Origin: Hydrangea macrophylla
Lineage: Eukaryota > Streptophyta > Magnoliopsida > Cornales > Hydrangeaceae
DNA length: 64,000 bases
NCBI GenBank assembly: GCA_033977485.1
Contig: CM066988.1
Span: 141,863,359 to 141,927,358, forward strand
Reading direction: 5' to 3'
Shown: positions 11,301 to 21,624 of the stretch, in pieces
Layout: each line of letters begins with the position of its first letter
Numbering within the stretch: the stretch's first letter is position 1
Notes under the pieces: model-generated
What the model was told of the DNA's origin: nothing
What the model saw: the letters and a program-made list of their open reading frames with translations, nothing else
Databases searched by the model: none
Program-made: the position numbers and the translations under genes

Positions 11301-11480
11301 GATCAAGGAGAGACAGATATCAAAAGGAATCAATCAACGGGAAATTTAGAAAGTTTATCTAAGGATGAAAATGACAGGTTCACGAGCATACCTCCTAACA
11401 TCATGACCAATAAGAAGTTATCGTACATTGATAAGCTTGAGAATTTGGGTGGTCTAAGAAGTCCAACTGCTCGACATTGA
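8313..11480 (+). CDS. ROPGEF: RopGEF, PRONE-domain Rho-of-plants exchange factor
   Basis: Seven exons join in phase to 553 aa plus stop: 8313-8592, 9047-9163, 9311-9465, 9616-9690, 9792-10058, 10602-10922, 11034-11480; all introns are GT-AG. The variable N-terminus (1-93) leads to the plant-specific PRONE domain, about residues 95-440, with [66 protein letters not shown] (W222), WWLPTVKVP, a [13 protein letters not shown] block and [10 protein letters not shown]. The C-terminal tail is Ser/Pro-rich and ends [19 protein letters not shown]. Family members catalyse GDP release from ROP GTPases at the plasma membrane; the variable ends are regulatory and receptor kinases can phosphorylate them. 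The length is normal and I see no frame damage. Intron 5 carries a Tourist-like MITE. The gene converges on an ABIL gene. The subfamily number cannot be assigned by eye. Confidence 0.93.
10089..10531. mobile_element. Tourist-like (PIF/Harbinger) MITE in RopGEF intron 5
   Basis: It starts GGGCCCGTTTGGATTGG after TTA (10086-10088) and ends with a CCAAACCAGGCC-type inverted end before TTA (10532-10534). The 3-bp TTA duplication and GGGCC ends suit Tourist elements. Internally a block of about 175 bp is repeated: CTTTTGGGGATCTAAAGTGC occurs near 10249 and 10413, and TTTAAAGAAGTTTACTAC near 10361 and 10538. The same kind of end occurs at 10356, so a shorter original plus a duplication is possible. 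Confidence 0.6.
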
Positions 11481-12045
11481 TAGCTTTCTAACCGTTAGAA
11501 GAGAATAAAGAGAAAGAGACGACGAGAGAGAGAAAGAGAGAAACAATAAAAGAAGACTAAAATTAGTAGGAGATTTTTACTTATTGAATGTGAATACTCA
11601 AGAGACACCTAGGAGATCTATTGGGTTATAAGTAATCCTTTCATTGTTCTTCCTTCCTGTTTTGGATAGGGAAGTTTATGAGTGATTAACCATTTGGCTT
11701 TTATACACTTGTGGTTACCTTTCTAGCGCTGTTGATTCCTTAGCTACTGATTTATGTTTCACTGAAATCCATGATTTTTTGTGTTGCTGCTTCCATGTAT
11801 CTTGGAGAAACAGTTAATTTTGTATGAAAGCCAGTGGTTTTCAACAATTTTATTTTTTTTGTATGAACTAACAACAGTTATAGAAACATATTATATAAAT
11901 ACATGCATCGACTGATGTTGAACTAACTAAGTTGATTCAATGAGAGGAACTGAAGCTGATCTATCTAAAAAAAACATACTCCAAACCTTCATTGACACCA
12001 AGAAAGAACTAAAACAGATCATCTACAATGTCTTAAAACAAATAT
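11481..12045. other. Convergent intergenic / 3' UTR space
   Basis: It lies between the RopGEF stop and the outermost possible end of ABIL. It holds a purine-rich stretch just after the stop (11510-11550), then AT-rich sequence with several AATAAA/AATAA-like signals. I see no further gene; the frame at 11940-12128 is an antisense shadow of the ABIL 3' end. Confidence 0.5.
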
Positions 12046-12224
12046 CTATGCTGCTCGCTTACTCTTTCGGATCAGTGATAAGATGTCATTACTCGGCACC
12101 TTTTTCCAGTTCAGCAAGTTGCGTTTAAGCTTGTGAGTTTTCTGCAACAAATTAGAAAAAACGACACAAGTATATATACATATTTACACATACATGGGGA
12201 TAAGATTTAGATAATTAATGATGC

Positions 12225-14156
12225 TTATGCAAATTCAGAAGCAAGAGTAAGTTGACTCGCCTGAAAATGAAAAGAAGGATTTTGAGCTTTTGGTAGCATG
12301 GACGGGCCATCACGAACAAGCAATACTGCATTAAATGTACGCAAAAGAGAGAGTGTGAAGATTAGAGAAGCAAATAACGGTGTTTCATACGTCTTGAGGT
12401 AAGTGAATTTCGAATGTGAATTTCAACTTTCAAAATCGACAGCTTACAACTCTCATGGACATGAATAATTTTACCTGAAGGTGAACTTGCATTCATCTTC
12501 TTAGCATCTACGTCCATACTTAGATCCTTAGCTATAGATGGTTTGCGATTATATGTGTATTGGAAAAGTGGCACCTTGTCGCCTGTCTCAAATTCAGATT
12601 TATTTACAATTTTGGTAGCAAGTGGACTAGCATTTTTCCTGCATCGGGTACGAATTACAATATTATGATGACATCTTTTTAACTTCAAAGCCATAATGTT
12701 CTTTTTTATGCCGACTAAAATTTGCAATCAAAAATTTGCTTGTTGTGCCATCATGCACCTGTTTTAAGAGTGTTTTCGAATCAGGCATGAACTTCTATGC
12801 GATAAACAGACATAACCAAACGCTTGGGGATGTTTGGAAAAACTCAGAAGTACCGGTTTTGTGGCTCATAAGTGAACTACATATTCATGAAGTATTTTAT
12901 GTACGCCATTTTATTGCATAAAACAGGTTGACTGTTTTAACAAGGAGATCTGAGGAAAAAAAATGTTACCTCAAAACTTCATTTGATTTCTGAAGATCTT
13001 GGCTTGCTGATCAAAGGAAAAAAAAAAAAGGTAATGAAATGTAATTCGGTAAGTTCATTTTGCACACAATCAAAGAGAAAATAATATGCTTACACGGAGA
13101 TATATAACGGGGGTGATATCTTGGCGAATTTGCTCTCCAGCTATATTTGGATAGAGTGAGCTTGTGACTATACTGCTGGCACGTATTGAGTCTCTAGTTA
13201 TCATACAACCAAGTTAAAAGTTTAGAATTTTCTGATAGCTAAAGAAAAAAAAAATGTGTGATGCATTATGATAATCAATTGGTATTAGAGAGGACTAACT
13301 TGATTCAAACTGTCAATTCGAAGCTCTGTATCAGAAACTGGGTTGTTCTTAGAAACTTGATATTCTAGATTGGCTGAGACACTCCCGAGATGATCAACAA
13401 CAGTGACCACAGCCTTGCATATATACTCTTTTGTGTTCTCTATAACACTGCATATAGATACATATACTAGAACTGTATCAATTTGAGAGAGCCAGAAGCA
13501 TTGCACTTGGAGGAATACTAAATGTGCTAAGCACTAATCACACAGCAATAGCAAAAGTGTTACGTTTTAGATTCAAGGGAATTTTAGCCAAAAGTCCCAC
13601 AAAATAGACTTTTTTTTGGTCTTAGGTCCAACCTGTTTTTTTTTATATAAGTGCTATCATATATAACTAGTTATGTGAAATTCTGTAACACAGATTTTAG
13701 TTAATTTAGTTTCACCAATCAGGACTTTGACCAAAACTAGAAATGGGTTATACTTTAAACTCAAAATCCAATGTGAGGGACTTTTTACCAAATTTCTATA
13801 GACTAGATGAATAAAAAATAACTGATTGCTCGCAAAAATACTAGACATATATATATATATATATATATATAATCTGAATGGATGGCTTAGGAGACTTACT
13901 TTTTCTTCTGCTTGGCGTTTAAATAATTTTCTTCACAGTAATCAGCAGCATAGTGAAGCTGCGAACACAAATCTTTTAGTTCCTGCAAACAAAAAAAAAT
14001 TAAAATTTTATAGTATAAATGATTACAAAGAAAGAGAGGCACAAACACAAACACAAACACGAGTACTCATGATCAGATAATAACTTGAAGAGATTTGTTA
14101 AAGCGTGCCGATTCAGCTTCTGGATTTTGAGGCTCTGATGATTTAGAGTCCTGCAT
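12225..14156 (-). CDS. ABIL: ABI-like (ABIL) subunit of the SCAR/WAVE complex
   Basis: Minus-strand exons: 14156-14085, 13982-13900, 13447-13300, 13193-13096, 13002-12970, 12638-12475, 12325-12225. They read through in phase to 232 aa and TAA at 12225. Family landmarks in order are ESARFNKSLQ, ELKDLCSQLHYAADYCEENY, NTKEYICKAVVTVVDHLGSV, SANLEYQVS, TELRIDSLNQRL, KYSWRANSPRYHPRYIS, a FQYTYNR segment, and VLLVRDGPSML. Arabidopsis ABIL proteins are usually longer (about 270-330 aa from memory). An alternative end uses a GC donor after CAG (12261) and a last exon 12141-12046 with a basic 31-residue tail ending RKSKRAA, giving 252 aa. ABIL stabilises the SCAR/WAVE complex that activates ARP2/3 actin branching downstream of ROP GTPases. 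The acceptor before exon 5 is CAAG rather than the upstream CAG, because the latter hits a stop. Confidence 0.85.
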
Positions 14157-14387
14157 TTCTCTCCCTCTGAGCTAGAAATGACAATGAAAATAAAATAGCG
14201 AATCTCACAAACTCTTCTATCTCTATTCTGACCGACCAAAAGTGGGTTGCACATACATGTATATGGAGTATTAGAGAGAGAAGGGGGTCTGTGATTGGAG
14301 TCTCGTGATTCGTTATCTGTCTTTCACTAGTGAACTCAGGAGAAACGAACAACCAAAAGTCATTAAAGATAGATTCTCCATTTCTAA

Positions 14388-14430
14388 TAGCACTACTCTT
14401 AGCAAAAAAAAAAAAAAATAGCACTACTCT
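14388..14430 (+). mobile_element. Micro-retroposition scar: TAGC plus poly-A in a 12-bp TSD
   Basis: TAGCACTACTCT (14388-14399) is repeated exactly at 14419-14430. Between the copies lie only 19 bases: TAGC followed by 15 A. This looks like a retroposon so 5'-truncated that only its tail was inserted. The tail matches that of the 681-bp retroposon at 15497-16177, whose 3' end is TTTTAGC plus poly-A. It lies upstream of the ABIL start codon. Confidence 0.7.
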
Positions 14431-14503
14431 AAAGTGGGCACGTACATGACAGACAAAGCTGAGAAGAAACTTTTTGTCCAGGCCCCGTGATTTTTTGTTT
14501 AAC

Positions 14504-14505
<2 letters not shown>

Positions 14506-14561
<56 letters not shown>

Positions 14562-14562
14562 A
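14506..14562 (+). repeat. (CT)n then (GT)n microsatellite upstream of ABIL
   Basis: It is a long CT run followed by TGTGTG and TATATA. On the minus strand it is a GA-rich tract about 350-400 bp before the ABIL ATG, a common composition for plant promoters and leaders. Confidence 0.7.
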
Positions 14563-15050
14563 TATATATCTGTGTTTATGAAAGTTCATTTCCTCACTGA
14601 CAGGACAGAAAATAATTCAATGAACCTTCAGGCTCCATCCATCCTTTCAGTATAGTGACAAAATTGAAAAAAAAAAAAAAAAACAATAAAAATCACTGGG
14701 AATTTTATTCAAATATATTTTTCCTTCTAACTATTTGATCAATTAGTGCTTTTTCTGTTTACTTAAACTAAAAATTGCTGCAAAAAATTATAAATCAACT
14801 ATGGGTAGCTAATGTTAATAATATAGTGGTGTTGTATTAGAGATTTAGAGTTGAAAACACAGAGAAAAAAGTCATAATTATATCAATTTTTATACCATTT
14901 CTTTTTCTCTTCGGACAATAACCAACTGAGAATAGTGACCTTAATTGTAACCAACCAGGAAAAAAAAAAGGGACAAAAACAGATGGCAGTTTTAACTTTA
15001 TCTTTGTAAGCCCTTGTGACTTGTGACAGTACGCTAACACATGCACGGAT

Positions 15051-15246
15051 GAGTAATGATAGATGCACAACAAAAACCCACAATCAATTGCACAACCTGT
15101 TTAAAATTATTAGACTTTGTGCTGAAAAAGTTGTACATTCATTTTTTTGTCTTTTTGTGTGTACAGCTTTTTCAGCACGAAGTCCAACAATTTTAAGCAA
15201 GTTGTGCAATTAGTTGTGGGTTTTTGTTGTGCATCTATCATTGCCC
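15051..15246. mobile_element. Foldback MITE, copy 1 (MULE-type)
   Basis: This 196-bp near-palindrome begins GAGTAATGATAGATGCACAA and ends with the inverted match TTGTGCATCTATCATTGCCC. The arms pair almost to the centre (GTGCTGAAAAAGTTGTACA against its complement). The flanks read ATGCACGGAT and ATGCAGGAT, consistent with a 9-bp duplication carrying one indel. A second copy is at 53095-53292. Confidence 0.8.
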
Positions 15247-15496
15247 ATGCAGGATGTTGCATGAATTGACTCATCACTATTGGACCTGTTTTCAAATATT
15301 TTTATAGTTCAAACAGATACGTTTTTCAGATGATTAACATATAAACTGATCATTACCATTTTTTTTTCCCAATATATTGAGAGCGCAGTGTGAAGTGTGA
15401 ACACTGGTTCGTCTAGCCCTCAGCTCCGCATGACTATCATGTGACTTGAGTTCAGGGTCAGTCCCGACTATTTAGAGGTACTACTAAAAGGGAGGA

Positions 15497-16177
15497 ACAA
15501 AAGCAATGTGTATAACATGAATATTATAGCGTTAACTCGATCTCTCTCTCTAGGCGATTTCTAGAGAGAGAGAAGCGACTGGTTTCTTTGTTCTCAAATC
15601 CTAACAGCCGCAGGAGATCACTCCACAGCTCCTCCTCTTCCTTGGTCGCCTTCACTCCCCCTTCCCCTTTTCCCTTTTTGTTCTAACTCTAAATAAGGAC
15701 TTGTTTGGTTTTCTCCCTCTTCCTTTGTGAAGCTCTCCCCCTTGCTTTGTGAAGGTTGTTCTCGTGTGCTTTCCCCAGATCTGAAGATGTTTTCTTGCAG
15801 ATCCGGTGTTGTCCTGTCCGGAGTTGGAGTTCTCAACCCAGTTCCGACACATCTAAGTTCTCTCTTCAAGGAAAGCGGCAACCGTGACCTCCTACCGTCC
15901 AGGGTGGTACTCTGGTATTTCAGTGGATGGCGGTTCCCATAGCTTTCAAGCATGTGGGTTTAAACTCTCCTTGGTTGCCTCTCTTAGGTGCACGGGGATG
16001 TGTTCCTGTGTTTTCCCTTTCTTATTTTTCGCATGAGGAGGGGATCTTGTCCCTCACTTGCTTTTCTGTTGTTTCTGGCCAAAGGCTATCCATGTGTTGT
16101 AGGATAGTCCTTTTTTATTTCGTGTACTTGTGCTTGTTTTAATGATATATATTGATGTTTTAGCAAAAAAAAAAAAA
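15497..16177 (+). mobile_element. Retroposon with 14-bp TSD and poly-A tail
   Basis: ACTAAAAGGGAGGA occurs at 15483-15496 and again at 16178-16191. The 681 bp between them end in TTTTAGC plus 14 A, so this is a target-primed retroposition product. The body starts with CT-rich then C-rich sequence (15590-15680), resembling an mRNA or LINE 5' leader. It has no long ORF and no Pol III box that I can see. It may be an internally deleted LINE, a LINE-mobilised transcript, or a processed pseudogene of an unrecognised RNA. Confidence 0.75.
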
Positions 16178-16471
16178 ACTAAAAGGGAGGAGGCTCTTAT
16201 GCGGGGGTTTGGGGGCAGCATCCCCGAGGCAATTTTTTGGGGTCTACTTATACATAATTGGCTATCTTTTTAGGGTTTACTTATATATAATTGGCAATTT
16301 TTTTGAGATCTACTTAAAATATGAGTCTATTTGTGAAATTTAAATATTGTATGGTGTCTTTTAAAATTCTAGGGAGACCTATTTCTAAAACTCAAAAAAT
16401 TCTTAAACTAAAAGTGTAATTTTCAAATTTCTAAGGGCCTTTGCTTTTGAGTTATATATATATATATATAT

Positions 16472-16653
16472 ACAAGGATTCTCTAAAGAGGGCTCCCTCT
16501 CTTTATTAAAGAGAGGGCCTTTGTTTTAGCAGTTAGATCGTGTTTTCATTAAGGGCAGTGCTGTCATTTCACAGTTTTTAAATACGATCCGACGGTCAAA
16601 ACAGAAGCCCTCTCTTTAATAAAAAGAGGGCGCCCTTCTTAGAGCCTGACTGT
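16472..16653. mobile_element. MITE with about 45-bp TIRs in a TA repeat
   Basis: The ends ACAAGGATTCTCTAAAGAGG and, inverted, ACAGTCAGGCTCTAAGAAGG lead into matched CCCTCTCTTTATTAAAGAG segments. It lies between TA-dinucleotide runs, so a TA duplication (Stowaway-like) is likely but not provable. It has no coding potential. Confidence 0.65.
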
Positions 16654-16917
16654 ATATATATATATATATGTATATCAATATATATGTAGTTGATGACACT
16701 AAATTGAGCATTGGGCCCCTTTGCGGCCTAAACATAAGTTGAGGAGAGACTTAAGCATAATTGAGGGAGACCGAATGTAAAATGCTAAAAAAATCTCAAG
16801 GTAAAAATGCAATTATGAAAATTTTATGGAGGCCCTAAAAATTTGATGAACTTTGGTGGCCCGGTGCGGTTGCCCCTCTCGCCCCCCCTTTGGGTCGGCC
16901 ATGAGTTGGGTTTCGAG
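16654..16917. other. Unassigned low-complexity stretch
   Basis: Sequence between the MITE and the next LTR, ending in a C-rich block (GCCCCCCCTTTGGG). Together with the G-rich block at 16200-16230 this C-rich block may form the ends of an older element spanning 16192-16900, but the pairing is weak. No gene is seen. Confidence 0.3.
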
Positions 16918-19114
16918 TGTAGGCTAATATAATTGTAGAAATCCAGAATTTTAAAAAGGGCATTTTAGTAATTTGAACCAATGTGGTACTTGGTTTGGGA
17001 CAATGTGTTTTATTTTGGTACATGGTGGTATCATTTTGGTATTTGTTTTGGCACATGTATGTATATATGTATGTTATATATTTGTGCGTGGATGTGCGTG
17101 TGTGTGTGTGTGTGTGTCCCGGGAGGGGAGACGAGGACGAGACCCACAAGTCACCTCCCAACCACTCTTAACCACTCCAACCACTAAAGCTTCCCTATGA
17201 ATCTTCCCTAGGAAGCTTCCCCTCTCTTTCTCCCTATATAATCAACCTATATCTCACTCTCCCTCTCATTTTTCTTTTACATTTTCTCTCTATATATCTC
17301 TCATCTCTATAGAAGTCAAGAACTTCCATGGAAGCTTAGACTCTAAAACTTCATTTTGAAGACCTTCAAGCTATTATTGGAGCAAGGCTATTAGAGGCTA
17401 ATTTGTTCCCCTAATCTTGAGCTCTCATTTGGTGTTTCCATTTTTCATTTTGGAGTTCTCTAGCTCAAGCCATGACCTAGGAGAAGAAGAGGGTTTTCTT
17501 ATTATTTGTTTTTGGGCTCTCTCATTGCTCCTCTCTTGGACTTCTTATCTCTCTTGCTTTCTTTCTCAAGATCAAGGTAGACTTCATTGTTTAAGTGCAC
17601 TATTATTTCTAACTTCATGGTTTGACATGTGTAGGTTAAAGTTAATACTTGTTAACCTAGACTTTGAACCCTTTGATGTGATTAATTACATGATTAGTTG
17701 TCCTTATGTGCCTAATTGACTTCATGCCTAAACTTATGTGCTAAGTGAGTTGCTATGACTTTAATTACTTCTTGGTGACAGTAATTTCCTTAATGCCTAG
17801 ATGATGATGATGCTTTATTTGAATCCATGTTTAATGTAAGTTTGATATCATGTACTACCATGTTTATTTCTTTGCATTATAAGAATAGAAATAACATTGT
17901 TAAAGCATAATCGCATCTAGTAGCATTTCATACTCGGCAAAGCATTCATGCCATTAGCTTGGGACGTATGTTTATTGTTCGAATTCCCACGATTGGGGAA
18001 TGTCTCTTGAATCCCCGTTTAGGGGTTGTGGTTTGATGAAATTCTGGAAGCGGTTGTGAAGTGAGAAGGTTGTTTGTGATCCTTAAAACATTCGAAAACG
18101 CAAGGTCATATTCAGTTAGCTACCGGAGATCTTGTATGCTACACTCACGTTTGAGTGGCTCGCTATCCGGTGTGAGAGTGTGTGATTGGGATATTGACTT
18201 GGGAATGTCTCACGGTTTGGCCATCCGACTAGTTGCATCGCCACGGCGGCAAAGCATTGCACCGCACGTCATAGCATGACTTTAGAAGTAGTATTACATT
18301 TCTACAATGTTTTCTATTGAGCCGTCGTGCTTAATGAATCTATAAAACCCCTTTTTCAGGAAATGTTGATTAGGCAAGGTCCAAAAGTATTCGACGCGTG
18401 GCATCCTGTTTGAAGATTCCCTACGATGAAGTCTTATGTTTTGAAAAGAAATCGTTTCTTTGTTGTAGCTCATGGTAGGAGCATTGTTATACTTGTAATC
18501 CATTTCTTAATCGTAGATTTGAATTGTAAGAATTTACATTTATTTCATTATAGTTGTAATTGGGCACATGTTTAGCCCATGCTTTATACCTCTTTCTATT
18601 AGACTTAATGATCTTGTATATTTGGGGATCCTAGTTATTCGGGGATCCTAGTTATTCCTCTCTTAATCTTAGTCTTGATAGTTGGATCCTCTAGGTTCCT
18701 TGTTAAATTATGTTTTTAATCCTTGTTAGCGTTTTTTAGCCCATGGTTACCCTACTATGGGAAAATTACTACTTTCAAATTCCTAAGGGCCGTTTGGTTG
18801 TAATCTTTCCCAAGCCCCTATTATTGTAAACGTTCAAAGTAAAACTCAAATCTTTGTTCCTTTTCTCAATGAGGCTCCACCCAACTATCTTTGAAACTTG
18901 TTTTAAAAATCAAAACTATGTTGATTGACCCTATTTGACCCGTTTGGTCCTCGAGGGTCAATCATTGACTTATTGACTTTTCTTGGGAATCCACGTAGGA
19001 TTCCTCTATGTTTCCGCCTTGTTGGATTGGTCCACGTAGGACTATTCCTAGATCTTCTTGGTATTGTTTGACTCGTTGACCTCGCCCACGTGGCTTGGTT
19101 TTTGAGGTGTTACA
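16918..19114 (+). mobile_element. Ty3/gypsy-like solo LTR (F)
   Basis: It begins TGTAGGC and ends GTGTTACA (TG...CA). Inside, a TATA-like CCCTATATAATC (17233) is followed by a CT-rich leader (17255-17310), the same layout as the LTR at 49276. No matching 5-bp flank was found (TCGAG against ATTAC), and no primer-binding site or polyprotein follows, so it is a solo or rearranged LTR. The left boundary is the weaker one. A direct repeat of GGATCCTAGTTATTC lies near 18630. Confidence 0.55.
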
Positions 19115-19711
19115 ATTACTGTGCTAGACTATTTTTTTAACGCCTGTTTCATATTTTAGAGACCGCGCTTGAGCTTAATATTGAGACATAATTAAGCACA
19201 CAACCCGAAAGTTTATATCTTAATTGTATTATACATATATATACTTTCTATCAAAGGCTTATTATAATCACACAAAGATATATATACTCATACTAATTAG
19301 ACCTGAATTGTTGGTTTAATGACTAATCTAACACTCAAATACTACTTACTCAGTCGAAGAATTGTCGAATTTTATTTGTTAGGACTAAAAAGTGTCCAAT
19401 AGGTTGGGGGCGTCAGGACTATACAACATTTCTCAACGCTGGACCAGGCTAAGCCAAGTCAGGCTGGACAGATTTAACGGGCTGAATTTGCCTACCCTGC
19501 AACCCAGGATCAATGTAAAATTTTATCTTATTGATTAAATAGGACTAACCCACGAGCCAGTCCACCCTGCCTCGCCCTACCCAATAGACCCACGAGCTAG
19601 TAGGTTTGGTCAAGCCATAATATCTCCACTGTGGGCCAGCTCGGCACGTCCCGTTAGGCTCACGTGAAGCGGAGCCAAAGCGGGGCATTGCCACTCGTTT
19701 TACAACTCTAA
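19115..19711. other. No gene seen
   Basis: AT-rich, then a GC-rich stretch (19440-19690) of loosely repeated CCCACGAGCYAG and GGCTAAGCCAAG-like words. I see no reading frame or known element. Confidence 0.4.
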
Positions 19712-20084
19712 GAGCATCTCCAATACTAAATGTTATTTTTTCATGCCAAACCTATATTTTGGCATTGCTATAGTGTTTAAATCATGTACTTTTGCGTGTG
19801 ATACTTTAGCATGTGTGCTCTAATGATACGTGCCAAAATAAATGATATTCTTTTATTTGTATTGAAAAAAGTTATGTTATTGCCATGTTGGCGTGCTAAT
19901 TTATAACATAACCCTCTAAAATCTAAATTCATATCTCCAATGGTGTGCCAAAGGTCCTACCAAATTATAGCAATGTCAAATTATAACATTGGCATGACAT
20001 TTAGCACACCATGGAGAAATTTTTTGAAGCCATGCTATAATTTGGCAATAGCACAAAGTTTAGCATATGCATCGGAGATGGTTA
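19712..20084. mobile_element. Harbinger-type MITE
   Basis: The left end GAGCATCTCCAAT follows TAA. The right end is an inverted GCATCGGAGATGGTTA before TAA. The interior repeats words such as TTATAGCAATG/GCCAAAT that fold on each other. The AGAGCATCTCCAA end is shared with other PIF/Harbinger elements in this window. Confidence 0.55.
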
Positions 20085-21624
20085 TAAATGCTTACACAAA
20101 AATACATATTCATCGTATGCATATATATATATATGTTTATATATATACGATCAAACTCTTAAGTGAAAAGGGTTGAGTGAGCACATTTTCTTTTTACCTA
20201 AAAGAACACGCAGGCTGTTCTGCTGATTCCCGTGCCCCTGTTGATTCCCGCGCCCCACTGACTCTTTCTATACTTAGTTCTCTTTCTGTTTCTCTATAAC
20301 ATGGAAAACTTAGCTTGTGAGTTGAATACAAGGATCAATTGATTTGATTCCTTGCAATTCTTACTCATAAATACCCATTTAATGAAGTTGATCCACTATC
20401 TTATTCAACATGATATTCAAATTATGTGAATCTCAGTGTAAATTAGTTTTATGAGCTTTGATTTCCCACAATAACTTGTAGTTTGGCATCCAACCTACTC
20501 GAACAACAAATATGTAATATAGTGATGGTATAATATGTGTGATGTAGGTAACTTGCTTGCGGATTACATTGAATTCGTTGAACAACATTACGCCAACCAA
20601 ACTGGTAGACCTTGAATCATTGCTTCTTCGAGGTATTTTCTAACTTCCATTTATGGTTGCATTATTGGTTTTAGTGGTTCCTTGGTGGTGGTATGATGCG
20701 TATTTCTGCCTTGAAATAAGATTTAATATTTCGTAATTGACTGATAGTATTCAGTCTATTTTCTGAATCTACCTCAAATGGTTGAATTTGGATGGATAAT
20801 TATATAATTTGGTTTAAGAAGAGATAATTAAAAAGCCCTTTCAGCCTCTTAATGCCTCGCCAAATATATACTTCCTTCGTGCTTTTTGATAGAGAGGTTG
20901 AAAAGCTGATTGGAAAGCCAGCAAGAGAGCTAGCCAATCAAATATTAGATGTACAAATCCTCAACTTCCGTTACAAGAACAAATCCTTTCAAAATGTGAA
21001 CAATGTTACTTCTTACTTCTAACTATTATAATACAGGAACATGGAAAGAATCGTGTTGCAATTCCAATCACCCTGCAAAATCTAATAGGAAGTACCTACA
21101 TTTTCTCATTGACGTTGAATGATTACAATCTGAAAGAGGCTGGTAGAATTACACAGTAAACAAAGTCTTTGATCAAAATTCAGGGTTACAATCATGTGAC
21201 AACACAGACAGTGAAAATACAATGTGGTAACGTTCAATCTTTTCTCTTTACTGAAAATTTTACTTATACCTCATCTAACCAATACTTTCGAAACAAAAAA
21301 TGCAATCACACCCTATTGCAGAACAATCACACAGTCCAACAAAGCAAAAGAAAATACTTGCAACTCAACTACAAAAAAAGAGTATTGACAAAGAAGCAAT
21401 TTAAATGGACACACCGGGTGCATCTAGAAGAAACAAGAGTCCTAGCACTAAAAAAACCAAAATGATGACAGTGGTTAAACTGGCATTTCAAGTGTGAAGA
21501 CTTCTTTTTTACTAACTTAGTTTAAAAAATTCAACATGGATGTATTGACAATTATGCTTAAAATAAGTCATTTGGTTTAAATACATTAATTCAGAACCGA
21601 TTTTTGGAGTACTTCCTTCTTAGT
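20085..21624. other. No gene seen
   Basis: About 1.5 kb of AT-rich sequence. The frames at 21169-21465 and elsewhere have no family motif. A few AT microsatellites occur near 20120. Confidence 0.4.

Noticed and set aside
11940..12128. Small plus-strand gene downstream of RopGEF
   Set aside because: Antisense to the possible last ABIL exon; no motif.
12362..12727. Stand-alone 121-aa minus-strand gene
   Set aside because: It contains ABIL exon 6 flanked by intron sequence read through in the same frame.
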